Assembly (NCBI GenBank): GCA_031993545.1
Contig: DAMAHZ010000088.1
Span: forward strand, 1 to 12,995
Origin: UBA1535 sp002323775
GTDB lineage: Bacteria > Bacillota > Clostridia > Tissierellales > Sedimentibacteraceae
Reading direction: 5' to 3'
Length of the DNA stretch: 12,995 nt
Positions 1 through 7,227 of this stretch are shown piece by piece (the stretch's first letter is position 1; each line of letters begins with the position of its first letter). The notes under the pieces were generated by a model that saw only the letters and a list, made by a program, of their open reading frames with translations, had not been told where the DNA came from and did no database searches. Position numbers and translations under genes: made by a program.

Positions 1-938
1 TTTGGAAGTACTATGTATCTATCTCCTTTTATAGCTTTAAGAGATGTCCATGCAGGATTGCTTTCAACTTCTGACTTTAATCTTTCCTTTATTTTTTCCA
101 TATCAGAGCCCATAGTTATGACAAATATAAAATCCGGGTCCTCTTGAATCAATTTCTCCATGCTAAAAGTTTTTGTATCTTGAGACTCACTCATAGAATC
201 TGCAATATTTGTAACGTTTAAGTCCTTTAGCATTTCCCCGACCATAGTATTAGAATCACGAGCTGCAATGGCTTTGCTAGTTGCACGAAGTATTATAGCC
301 TTATAATTTTTATCTGTAGGAGCTTTTGCTATTATTTTTTCAACTTCATCTTTAACTACAGATATAATATCTTTGTATAAATCTTCTCTGTCTGTAAGTG
401 CTGAAAAAATCCTTAAAGTTCTGTAGTAATCGGCTCTTACATCATCGTTAAATGCAACAACTTGAATATTACTTTGCTCTAATACAGGAATCATTTCTTT
501 ATGTGAATTGTAATCGCTTAAAATCATAACCAAATCCGGTTCTAAGGACAGTATTTTTTCTAGGCTTGGTGTCCCTACAGTGCCTACCACTTCAGCAGAC
601 TTTGCATTTTCTACAGGTTTTTCCTCTGTATACTCTAATCTTCCTACAACCGTTCCTCCGCAGCTGTCCCAAATATCCAACAGTGAATTTTGCAAAATAA
701 TAACCTTTTTAGGATTTTTTTTAACTTCCACTTTTTTGTCCATAGAATCTGTAAATATAACAGAATTTTCTTTTATTTCCACTCCGTATTCTGAAACTAG
801 AGGATTTTCATTATTATCTTTATCTTCGTTGTTTAAAGGCTCTTTTGAATGATTATCTGTATTTTTATCGCTACATCCTGTCATAAATAATACAAATATC
901 ATTGCTGCTATTAAAATCATTATTATTTTATTTTTCAA
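1..938 (-). CDS. ABC transporter substrate-binding lipoprotein, BtuF/FecB family (partial, 3' end beyond the window)
   Basis: A 312-residue open frame runs off the left edge. I start it at TTG (936-938) because AGGAGA lies 5 bases upstream and this start supplies the basic K-N-K needed ahead of the hydrophobic signal stretch (residues 5-19). The ATG at 918-920 would lose those charges. Residues 19-22 read M-T-G-C, a lipobox with Cys22 as the expected lipidated residue, followed by an Asp/Asn/Lys-rich linker to about residue 47. The mature part looks like the periplasmic-binding fold shared by BtuF, FhuD and FecB: a D-S-x-x-x-x-V-E-V segment near 64-72, P-K-K-V-I-I at 76-81, then V-G-T-V-G-T-P-S-L-E-K-I-L-S-L-E-P-D-L-V around 118-137. 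It probably captures a ligand outside the membrane for an ABC importer. The ligand is inferred: its position at the end of a cobalamin operon points to corrinoids or cobalt, but iron-siderophore or haem binding is not excluded by sequence. No permease or ATPase is visible here; they may lie to the left. Confidence 0.85.
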   Translation of the reverse strand, partial: MKNKIIMILIAAMIFVLFMTGCSDKNTDNHSKEPLNNEDKDNNENPLVSEYGVEIKENSVIFTDSMDKKVEVKKNPKKVIILQNSLLDIWDSCGGTVVGRLEYTEEKPVENAKSAEVVGTVGTPSLEKILSLEPDLVMILSDYNSHKEMIPVLEQSNIQVVAFNDDVRADYYRTLRIFSALTDREDLYKDIISVVKDEVEKIIAKAPTDKNYKAIILRATSKAIAARDSNTMVGEMLKDLNVTNIADSMSESQDTKTFSMEKLIQEDPDFIFVITMGSDMEKIKERLKSEVESNPAWTSLKAIKGDRYIVLP

Positions 939-943
939 TTTTA

Positions 944-949
944 TCTCCT
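944..949 (-). promoter_or_regulatory. Ribosome binding site deciding the TTG start of the substrate-binding protein
   Basis: AGGAGA sits 5 bases before the TTG at 936-938. The next in-frame ATG, at 918-920, has no comparable site at a suitable distance, so translation very likely begins at TTG. Confidence 0.7.
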
Positions 950-985
950 ATTTTTGTGCATCGTTTTTTTATTGTTATTGCATGA

Positions 986-1699
986 TTAAAGGTTATAACC
1001 CCTTTTAGTTATAATTTTACCATTTTCAATGTAGGATGAACTGTTTCCAACTATTACTATGCTCACCATATCAACTATTTCATAATTCATGGTTTCTAGG
1101 GTAAATATGCTTATCTCCTGACCATCCCTCCCTGCATTTCTGACTACACCTACAGGAGTTGAGCCTGCTTTATGTTTTTTAATTATTTCAAAGGCTTCCT
1201 TTAAATAATCAGGACGTCCCTTGCTCCTTGGATTATAAATACATATTACAAAATCAGCTTCAGCTGCTAAATTAACCCTCTTGTATATTAAATCTAAAGG
1301 CGTCAGCAAATCACTGAGACTTATATGGCAAAAATCGTGCATTAGAGGTGCTCCCAATATGGCAGCAGCTTCGATTGATGCAGTAACTCCGCTTATTACT
1401 TTAACATCTTCTCCATCCGCCATTTCTAAAACAAGTCCTGCCATGCCATAAATACCAGCATCTCCAGAGCTTATTACTCCTACGATTTTTCCTGTTTTAG
1501 AAATTTCAATCGCCTTTTTAACTCTTTCTATTTCTTGTTTCATACCGTTGCAAACTACTTCTTTATCCTTGATTAAGTCTTTTATCAAGTCTATATATGT
1601 TTTATAACCTACGATAACCTCTGAACTTTCTATTGCCTTTATCGCCTCGTAAGTCATAAGCTCTTGCTTGCCCGGCCCTATACCAATTACATAAATCAT
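986..1699 (-). CDS. cbiH: Cobalt-precorrin-3 C17-methyltransferase (ring contraction)
   Basis: This 237-residue protein is a full-length, single-domain tetrapyrrole methyltransferase. In the anaerobic pathway CbiH methylates C17 with SAM and contracts the macrocycle, giving cobalt-precorrin-4. Visible motifs: G-I-G-P-G at 6-10 (SAM-site loop), S-S-G-D-A-G-I-Y-G-M at 77-86, I-S-G-V-T-A at 102-107, the Y-N-P-R-S signature of C17 methyltransferases at 155-159, and R-N-A-G-R-D-G-Q at 187-194. Its ATG shares an ATGA with the TGA of cbiL, so the two are probably translationally coupled. It is unfused, whereas some bacteria join CbiH to CbiG or to other domains. The next gene begins 47 bases downstream with no terminator between. 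The aerobic homologue is CobJ; the company of cbiD and cbiG favours the CbiH reading. Confidence 0.95.
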   Translation of the reverse strand: MIYVIGIGPGKQELMTYEAIKAIESSEVIVGYKTYIDLIKDLIKDKEVVCNGMKQEIERVKKAIEISKTGKIVGVISSGDAGIYGMAGLVLEMADGEDVKVISGVTASIEAAAILGAPLMHDFCHISLSDLLTPLDLIYKRVNLAAEADFVICIYNPRSKGRPDYLKEAFEIIKKHKAGSTPVGVVRNAGRDGQEISIFTLETMNYEIVDMVSIVIVGNSSSYIENGKIITKRGYNL

Positions 1700-2397
1700 T
1701 TAACCACCCATCTTTTATTTACCAAAATTGTCGTAAAATATGATACATTCTCTTTTTTCATTGCTTCAATGTTTCTGTATACTACCTCGTCATCCTTAGA
1801 TGAATTACTTACAGCTATGGAACAGCCCAACAGCTTTTCCTCAGACAATATACTTACTACTTTCTCAAAATTTTTATAAACTTTCATCAAAACTATTGAA
1901 TTTTCATTTTGCAAATACTGCCTTATTTTAGCTCCTCCTATAGTGGCAGGTACTATAACTAAAGCATCATCTCCCTCAACCAAAGGAAAATTATTGTTCG
2001 AAGCTATATCCAAAAATGACGTTATCCCCGGTATTGTGGAAATTTCTATCTTATCCCTCAACAGTCTAAGTAAATATATATATGTGCTATAAATCATAGG
2101 ATCACCTATGGTTACAAAGCCAACTTTCTTACCTGCCTTAACATCTGCTTCAATTTCTGCGGCAATACCGCTCCATGCCTTTTGAAGCTCATCCGAGTCA
2201 TAGTTCATGGGAAAATGCCTGTCCTTAATTAAAGTGTTGTCTTTTAGATATTCTTTCACTATTTTATGTGCCATACTGAATTTTTCGTCCTTTTTTGCTG
2301 TTGGAACGTATAAAATATCAAGACTTTCCAGCACATCAATAGCTTTTTTAGTAACAAAACCACTGTTTCCCACTCCAACTCCTATTCCATAAAACAT
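1696..2397 (-). CDS. cbiL: Cobalt-precorrin-2 C20-methyltransferase
   Basis: This 233-residue protein, of normal family length, is a SAM-dependent tetrapyrrole methyltransferase. It adds the C20 methyl group to cobalt-precorrin-2 to form cobalt-precorrin-3, the first committed corrin step. Family features: S-L-D-I-L-Y-V-P at 25-32, H-F-P-M at 61-64, V-G-F-V-T-I-G-D-P-M-I-Y-S-T-Y near 92-106, I-P-G-I-T-S-F at 122-128, V-L-M-K-V-Y at 169-174, and the C-terminal Y-F-T-T-I-L-V-N-K-R-W. The N-terminal glycine loop is unusual: it reads G-V-G-V-G-N-S-G-F, where the family normally has G-P-G-x-P-x-L. The ATG start has AGGAGGA three bases upstream. Its stop overlaps the start of cbiH by four bases. 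A 79-base spacer separates it from cbiC upstream. Confidence 0.94.
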   Translation of the reverse strand: MFYGIGVGVGNSGFVTKKAIDVLESLDILYVPTAKKDEKFSMAHKIVKEYLKDNTLIKDRHFPMNYDSDELQKAWSGIAAEIEADVKAGKKVGFVTIGDPMIYSTYIYLLRLLRDKIEISTIPGITSFLDIASNNNFPLVEGDDALVIVPATIGGAKIRQYLQNENSIVLMKVYKNFEKVVSILSEEKLLGCSIAVSNSSKDDEVVYRNIEAMKKENVSYFTTILVNKRWVVK

Positions 2398-2420
2398 AAT
2401 TCCTCCTATTAATATCGCTA

Positions 2421-2463
2421 AATCATATGTTTATTGTATTGATAAAATTTTTCATATATGATT
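2421..2463. repeat. AT-rich inverted repeat between cbiC and cbiL
   Basis: AATCATAT at 2421-2428 is the exact reverse complement of ATATGATT at 2456-2463, with 27 bases between the arms. The second arm also overlaps a short palindrome, TCATATATGA. There is no following T-run, so it does not look like a terminator. It may be a weak RNA hairpin or simply chance in AT-rich DNA. Confidence 0.35.
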
Positions 2464-2476
2464 AGCAACAAAAATC

Positions 2477-3100
2477 CTATAAGTTGTACAGCAATGCGTT
2501 GCATATAGCTGCTGCTACGTTGCTTCCGCCTTTTCTGCCCTTTGCCACAATATACTCTATATTTTCCAAACTCATTATTAATTCCTTTGCTTCCACAACA
2601 TTTACAAAGCCAACCGGCACACCAATAATTAACTCTGGTTTAAATTTTCCCGACTTTATCATTTCATATATTTTTATGAGTGCTGTCGGAGCATTACCTA
2701 TTGCTAAAATTACCGGTCCGCTTATCTTTGACGCTCTCTCCATTGAAACGGTGGCTCTAGTCTCTCCTCGTTCCTCAGCTTCCCTAAAAACATCCTCATC
2801 AGCCATAAAGCATTTCACGCTTACTCCGTAGTTTGAAGCTGTTTTTTTATTAATTCCTGCAAGAACCATATTTGTATCTGTTACAATTGTAGCTCCGCTT
2901 TTTAAAGCCTCTTTTGCTTTCTTAATTGCATTTTCTGAAAAAATTAAATTGTTTAAATAATCAAAATCTGCTGTTGTATGAATTACCCTCTTTATTATTG
3001 GCTCTTTTTCTTCAGGTAGTTTTAAATCTCCCAATTCTTCTTGTATTATTTCAAAGCTTCTTTTTTCAATGTTATGTGGCTCCACATACTGTATATTCAT
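2477..3100 (-). CDS. cbiC: Cobalt-precorrin-8 methylmutase
   Basis: This 207-residue protein matches CbiC/CobH throughout and is of the usual length. It moves a methyl group from C11 to C12 of cobalt-precorrin-8 to give cobyrinic acid, the end of corrin ring formation. Motifs: P-H-x-I-E-K-R-S-F-E-I-I at 8-19, R-V-I-H-T-T-A-D-F-D-Y at 38-48 holding His41, which aligns with the catalytic histidine of the family, V-T-D-T-N-M-V-L-A-G-I at 73-83, E-T-R-A-T-V at 113-118, I-G-N-A-P-T-A-L at 134-141, G-V-P-V-G-F-V at 160-166, and G-R-K-G-G-S-N-V-A-A at 188-197. The ATG follows AAGGAGA with a 9-base spacer. It lies 29 bases after cbiG in the same transcript. There is no defect; identity is secure. Confidence 0.96.
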   Translation of the reverse strand: MNIQYVEPHNIEKRSFEIIQEELGDLKLPEEKEPIIKRVIHTTADFDYLNNLIFSENAIKKAKEALKSGATIVTDTNMVLAGINKKTASNYGVSVKCFMADEDVFREAEERGETRATVSMERASKISGPVILAIGNAPTALIKIYEMIKSGKFKPELIIGVPVGFVNVVEAKELIMSLENIEYIVAKGRKGGSNVAAAICNALLYNL

Positions 3101-3129
3101 TAAACTTATTCTCCTTGTGCTGATATTCT

Positions 3130-4173
3130 CTACAACAAATTACCAAAATCTATATCATATTCATCTATTGCAACTGCCACTGTAACGGAATTTACAATGG
3201 TCTTTTTTATTATAAGATTTTTAGAATTACTATCCTGTACAGCTGCTCTTTCACTTACTGTATCTACTCCAACGGTTTCCTTTACAAAAGCCGACTCTGT
3301 GAATCGCCCCTCTATTTTATTCAAATCCTCCTTTGAATAGGTATTAAAAGGCACCTTAAATATCTCAGCAGTTTTAATAATTCCATCTTCATCCTTTTTC
3401 AAATCTATGGAATTAATAGATTTTATGCCAAAGCATGAAAGTTTGTTTTTTGTTAAAACTTCTTTTATAGCATCATATATTTTAGCAAAATCCGTATATC
3501 TTCTGCATCCGACTCCTACAGAGAGTATTTTGGGAATTAGATTCAGTGTGATTTCAAAGGGCTTTTTGCTTTCATCCAAACTAAGACATATGCCTATTCT
3601 TTCAGCATTTGTACTAAATTCATTAGGAACTTCGCCTTTTATATCAAATTCCGAATAAAAGCCTATCTTTTCACCCTCTAATATAGAAGCAGAAATTTCC
3701 CGTGCTTTTTCTAAGCTCATGATGTGTATTCCTCGTAATGTAGCCCATTCGTCGACTGCAAATCTATCGTTAATATCTGTCGCTGTGGTAATAACAGGAT
3801 TTGCCCCGATTATTTCAGCTATTTTTAGTGCTAGTCTATTAGCCCCTCCAATGTGTCCGCTTAAAATAGGAATTACGTTCTGCCCTCTTTCATCTATACA
3901 AATCACAGCAGGGTCATGCTCTTTACTTTTTATGTAAGGAGCAATAGCTCTTACAGCAATGCCGATAGCCCCTATAAAAATTATTGCATCGCAGTTTTCA
4001 AATGAGGTTTTTGTGCTTTTGTATAAATCATGTTCTCTTAATTTTACATGCTTTGAATTTTTTATATATCTTTCAGGTGCATATGCTGTAGCTGTATCTA
4101 AATCAATACTGTCAATCAGCCTGTCACAAAGAGCAACACCTTTAGATGAAAAAGCATAAATATCTATCTTCAT
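3130..4173 (-). CDS. cbiG: Cobalt-precorrin-5A hydrolase
   Basis: This 347-residue protein is a stand-alone, full-length CbiG. The enzyme opens the delta-lactone of cobalt-precorrin-5A and releases the C20 carbon with its methyl as acetaldehyde, a step specific to the anaerobic route. The N-terminal region has A-I-G-I-A-V-R-A-I-A-P-Y at about 69-80, I-L-S-G-H-I-G-G-A-N at 103-112 and V-I-T-T-A-T-D around 126-132. The middle region is less conserved. The C-terminal domain begins near 218 with S-V-G-V-G-C-R-R and has the late V-G-V-D-T-V-S-E-R-A-A signature. Its ATG overlaps the stop of cbiP in an ATGA, suggesting coupled translation. No CbiH domain is fused to it, although such fusions occur elsewhere. 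Presence of cbiG, with cbiD, shows that this is the oxygen-independent pathway. Confidence 0.95.
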   Translation of the reverse strand: MKIDIYAFSSKGVALCDRLIDSIDLDTATAYAPERYIKNSKHVKLREHDLYKSTKTSFENCDAIIFIGAIGIAVRAIAPYIKSKEHDPAVICIDERGQNVIPILSGHIGGANRLALKIAEIIGANPVITTATDINDRFAVDEWATLRGIHIMSLEKAREISASILEGEKIGFYSEFDIKGEVPNEFSTNAERIGICLSLDESKKPFEITLNLIPKILSVGVGCRRYTDFAKIYDAIKEVLTKNKLSCFGIKSINSIDLKKDEDGIIKTAEIFKVPFNTYSKEDLNKIEGRFTESAFVKETVGVDTVSERAAVQDSNSKNLIIKKTIVNSVTVAVAIDEYDIDFGNLL

Positions 4174-5732
4174 TTTATACCAACTATTTCATAGATTTTT
4201 TTCATGTCAAGAGATTTCCTTACAAAATCAGCTAAAAGGTCATACTGACTATCCTTGTATTTTTTTATATCAAATTCCTCAAGCTCACTGCTATCTATTC
4301 CTTTTTTGTCCATGAGTATCCTTACTAATGTATTTACAAATTCTGCGTTATCAAATATGCCATGAATATAGCTTCCTGCTACATTTCCTAAAACACAACC
4401 ATCCTGTGAATATATGGTGTCGTTTTGCTTTTCTTTATCAGATAAGATTGATAAATCATTGCTTGTTACCTGTATGGTTGACAATGATGCTGTCTCTATG
4501 TTTGATATTTCTTTGTCTTTAACTTTTGTATTACCCATATGAATCTCATAACCTTCAATTGAAAGTCCCGATAATTTTTTATAAAAGCCTTCAATCTTAT
4601 TAATTGTACCCTTTACCTGTGTTGTAGTTTTATTTATATAAAATGTAGTCTCTGTGCTTAAAAGACCAAGTCCTTTAATTGACCCTCCACCCTCCATATT
4701 TTCTGGGTCGTGAATATCTTCTCCCAGCATCTGATAACCTCCACATACACCAAACACTGGACTTCCCTCTTTTGCATATCTTATAATTTTTGTTTCCAAC
4801 CCGTTTTGTTTCAACCATTTTAAGTCCTCAATGGTATTCTTAGTTCCAGGTATAATTATCATATCAGGATTTCTAAGCTCTTTTACACTGCTTACATATC
4901 TTAGAGAAACTCCTTTGACCATAGAGAAAACATTAAAATCCGTGAAGTTTGAAATCCTTGGAAGCCTTATGACCGCTATGTCTATTAGACTATCCTCTCC
5001 AAAACCTGTCAGTCTTTCTGAAAGGCTGTCCTCATCATCTATGTCAACTTTCAAATAAGGAACTACCCCTAGCACATCTACACTTGTTATATCCTCAAGC
5101 ATTTTAAGACCACTGGTAAGTAAATTAATATCTCCTCTAAACTTATTTATAACAAAACCCTTAACTCTTAATTTTTCTTCCTCATCAAGTAAAAGCATAG
5201 TACCTGCAAGGGAAGCAAAAACTCCTCCTCTGTCAATATCTCCTACGATTATAACAGGAGCATCAACTAATTTAGCCATCCCCATATTTACTATATCATT
5301 TTCCTTTAAATTAATTTCTGCTGGACTTCCAGCACCCTCAATTACTATTATGTCATAATCCTTAGCCAGTGAATTGTAAGCTTCCATAATATGAGGAATC
5401 ATATCTAGCTTGTGCTTATAATATTCAACCGCAGTCATATCCTTAAAAACCTTGCCATTTAAAACAACCTGAGAGCCTTTTTCACCTGTAGGCTTCAATA
5501 GTATGGGATTCATTCTAACATCAGGCTCTATACCTGCCGCTTCCGACTGCATAACCTGTGCTCTGCCCATTTCCAAGCCATCCTTTGTTATAAAGGAATT
5601 TAAAGCCATATTTTGAGACTTAAATGGAGCAACCCTGTACCCATCTTGTTTAAAAATTCTGCACAGTGCTGCAACAGTCAAGCTTTTACCTGCATTGGAT
5701 GTTGTTCCCTGTACCATAATTACCTTTGCCAT
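4170..5732 (-). CDS. cbiP: Cobyric acid synthase (glutamine-hydrolysing)
   Basis: This 520-residue protein, also called CobQ, amidates the b, d, e and g carboxylates of adenosylcobyrinic acid a,c-diamide with ATP and glutamine, giving adenosylcobyric acid. The N-terminal dethiobiotin-synthetase-like domain has the P-loop variant G-T-T-S-N-A-G-K-S at 9-17, F-K-S-Q-N-M-A-L-N at 37-45 and I-E-G-A-G-S-P-A-E-I at 131-140. The C-terminal class-I glutamine amidotransferase domain carries I-P-G-T-K-N-T at 294-300, F-G-V-C-G-G-Y-Q-M-L-G at 327-337 with nucleophile Cys330, Y-E-I-H-M-G at 395-400 and S-Y-I-H-G-I-F-D at 454-461 with the family histidine at 457. AGGAGG lies 6 bases before the ATG. A 127-base gap separates it from cbiA, the longest inside the operon. 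Its stop overlaps the start of cbiG by four bases. Confidence 0.96.
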   Translation of the reverse strand: MAKVIMVQGTTSNAGKSLTVAALCRIFKQDGYRVAPFKSQNMALNSFITKDGLEMGRAQVMQSEAAGIEPDVRMNPILLKPTGEKGSQVVLNGKVFKDMTAVEYYKHKLDMIPHIMEAYNSLAKDYDIIVIEGAGSPAEINLKENDIVNMGMAKLVDAPVIIVGDIDRGGVFASLAGTMLLLDEEEKLRVKGFVINKFRGDINLLTSGLKMLEDITSVDVLGVVPYLKVDIDDEDSLSERLTGFGEDSLIDIAVIRLPRISNFTDFNVFSMVKGVSLRYVSSVKELRNPDMIIIPGTKNTIEDLKWLKQNGLETKIIRYAKEGSPVFGVCGGYQMLGEDIHDPENMEGGGSIKGLGLLSTETTFYINKTTTQVKGTINKIEGFYKKLSGLSIEGYEIHMGNTKVKDKEISNIETASLSTIQVTSNDLSILSDKEKQNDTIYSQDGCVLGNVAGSYIHGIFDNAEFVNTLVRILMDKKGIDSSELEEFDIKKYKDSQYDLLADFVRKSLDMKKIYEIVGIK

Positions 5733-5859
5733 TTAGTTCCTCCTATTAATCTGATTCATTTTCTTTTCCCTGTATTTTCAGTTTTATATCCATGTACAAA
5801 TTACACAAAATGTTAAAAAAACTTGTGCATGAACCCTGTGCATATGCTTTCTTTATTTA
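5733..5859 (-). other. Longest intergenic gap in the operon, between cbiA and cbiP
   Basis: In the minus sense this gap holds two copies of ATGCACA (5839-5845 and 5824-5830) 15 bases apart. They flank CAGGGTT-like sequence and are followed by a run of seven T (about 5815-5821). The AGGAGG of cbiP is at 5739-5744. I find no convincing stem before the T-run and no good sigma-A promoter, so polycistronic read-through is assumed. Confidence 0.4.
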
Positions 5860-7227
5860 TCAATTCTTCAATATTCTCTCATAAGCTATTGACTTTTTAA
5901 TAAAGTTTTCTGCAAATTTTAGATTTCCCATAAAATGGATATGCGGATATCCTGCAAATTTTGTTTCATCTGCTATTATTGCTTTCCAATTTTTTTGGGA
6001 TTCTGGCTTCTTTGCAACAAAACTTTCTCCTGTATTTGTTGAATCACTGTAATGAAACTCGTGTCCGTTGATTGAATCTCCCATATCACACATAAGGTTA
6101 TTATTTTGACTTGTAAGAGTCACGTATCCAAAACGTGTCAGCGAGCTTGTCATGTGACTTGCTCCTTTAACAGCTCCTACTAAATTATACTCTTTAGTTT
6201 CTCCCTCAAAAGCATCCATAAGATACATATATCCTCCACATTCCGCAAAGGTTGGCAGCCCTGTAGCTATTTTTTCATTTATATCTTTAAGCATGGATTT
6301 ATTGTTACTTAGCTCTTTCATATACAGTTCAGGATAACCCCCACCAATATAGAGTCCCGAAATCCCATTTGGCAGAGCTTTATCATTCATGGGACTAAAC
6401 TCAATCAGCTCTGCTCCCATATCTTTTAGCACATCCAAGCTATCTTGATAATAGAAGCAAAATGACTTGTCTTTTGCTATTGCTATTTTTGTTTTTCCTA
6501 TATAATTAATTTTTAGCTCGTAATATTCTATATCGCTGTTGCTGTTTGCTAGGTTTAAAAGTCCGTCTATGTCAATTGTTTCAAGAGCCTGTTTTCCTAG
6601 CTCCAAAACTATTTCTTCAAGTCTTCCTATCTCCTGTGCTGTTACCAAGCCAAGATGTCTGCTTTCTAATTTACAATTTTCAAGATACGGTATATAACCA
6701 TATACTTTTACATCGGTATTGCTTTCAATTACATTTTTATAATAATCATACATTCCCTTTGAAACACTATTTAAAATAACGCCTCTGATATTACTTTTAG
6801 GTCTAAAGTTTTTAAATCCCTCTACTATTGCAGCTGCTGAAGCTGCCATACCTGATGGCTTAATCACCAATACCACGGGACAGTTAAGTAGCTTAGATAA
6901 CTCATAGGAACTGCAAGATATTCCTAAGCCGATACCATCATAGTAGCCCATAACTCCCTCAATAATTGAAATATCTGAATTTATAGCATTCTTAGATAAA
7001 AGATATCTGCAATTATTTTCACCAAGCATAAATTTATCTAGGTTTCTCGATTGCACCTTAATTACTTCCGAATGAAACATAGGGTCTATGTAATCAGGAC
7101 CTGACTTAAATGCCGATACTTTCAATTCTTTCATGGAAAATGCTTTAAGCAGTGCTGTTGTTACTGTAGTTTTGCCACTATTGCTGCTTATAGCTGAAAT
7201 CATAATTTTAGGTATACTAGCTATCAT
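5860..7227 (-). CDS. cbiA: Cobyrinic acid a,c-diamide synthase
   Basis: From the preferred ATG at 7225-7227 the protein has 455 residues, normal for CbiA. It amidates carboxylates a and c of cobyrinic acid using ATP and glutamine. The N-terminal ATPase domain has the P-loop S-A-I-S-S-N-S-G-K-T-T at 11-21, K-S-G-P-D-Y-I-D-P-M-F-H at 41-52 and E-G-V-M-G-Y-Y-D-G at 90-98. The C-terminal amidotransferase domain has G-G-G-Y-P-E at 295-300, F-A-E-C-G-G-Y-M-Y-L at 327-336 with nucleophile Cys330, G-H-E-F-H-Y-S at 388-394 and Y-P-H-I-H-F at 427-432. A GTG at 7243-7245 would add six residues, but no ribosome site precedes it; the ATG has only a weak GTGGA 7 bases upstream. The ATG start overlaps the end of cbiET by 11 bases, implying translational coupling. 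Aerobic CobB is a paralogue, unlikely here given the anaerobic gene set. Confidence 0.94.
   Translation of the reverse strand: MIASIPKIMISAISSNSGKTTVTTALLKAFSMKELKVSAFKSGPDYIDPMFHSEVIKVQSRNLDKFMLGENNCRYLLSKNAINSDISIIEGVMGYYDGIGLGISCSSYELSKLLNCPVVLVIKPSGMAASAAAIVEGFKNFRPKSNIRGVILNSVSKGMYDYYKNVIESNTDVKVYGYIPYLENCKLESRHLGLVTAQEIGRLEEIVLELGKQALETIDIDGLLNLANSNSDIEYYELKINYIGKTKIAIAKDKSFCFYYQDSLDVLKDMGAELIEFSPMNDKALPNGISGLYIGGGYPELYMKELSNNKSMLKDINEKIATGLPTFAECGGYMYLMDAFEGETKEYNLVGAVKGASHMTSSLTRFGYVTLTSQNNNLMCDMGDSINGHEFHYSDSTNTGESFVAKKPESQKNWKAIIADETKFAGYPHIHFMGNLKFAENFIKKSIAYERILKN

Noticed and set aside
580..852. Plus-strand open frame of 90 codons near the left edge
   Set aside because: It is antisense to the substrate-binding protein, which has a signal peptide, lipobox and family motifs on the minus strand.
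2484..2831. Plus-strand open frame of 115 codons
   Set aside because: It lies antisense to cbiC, whose motifs are conserved throughout. It has no ribosome site and no recognisable family, so it is a shadow of the real frame. The same holds for the other plus-strand frames, for example 8408-8755 and 12250-12585.
5733..5859. Possible internal promoter or terminator between cbiA and cbiP
   Set aside because: A TATAAA-like box has no -35 partner at a proper distance, and the T-run is not preceded by a stable stem.
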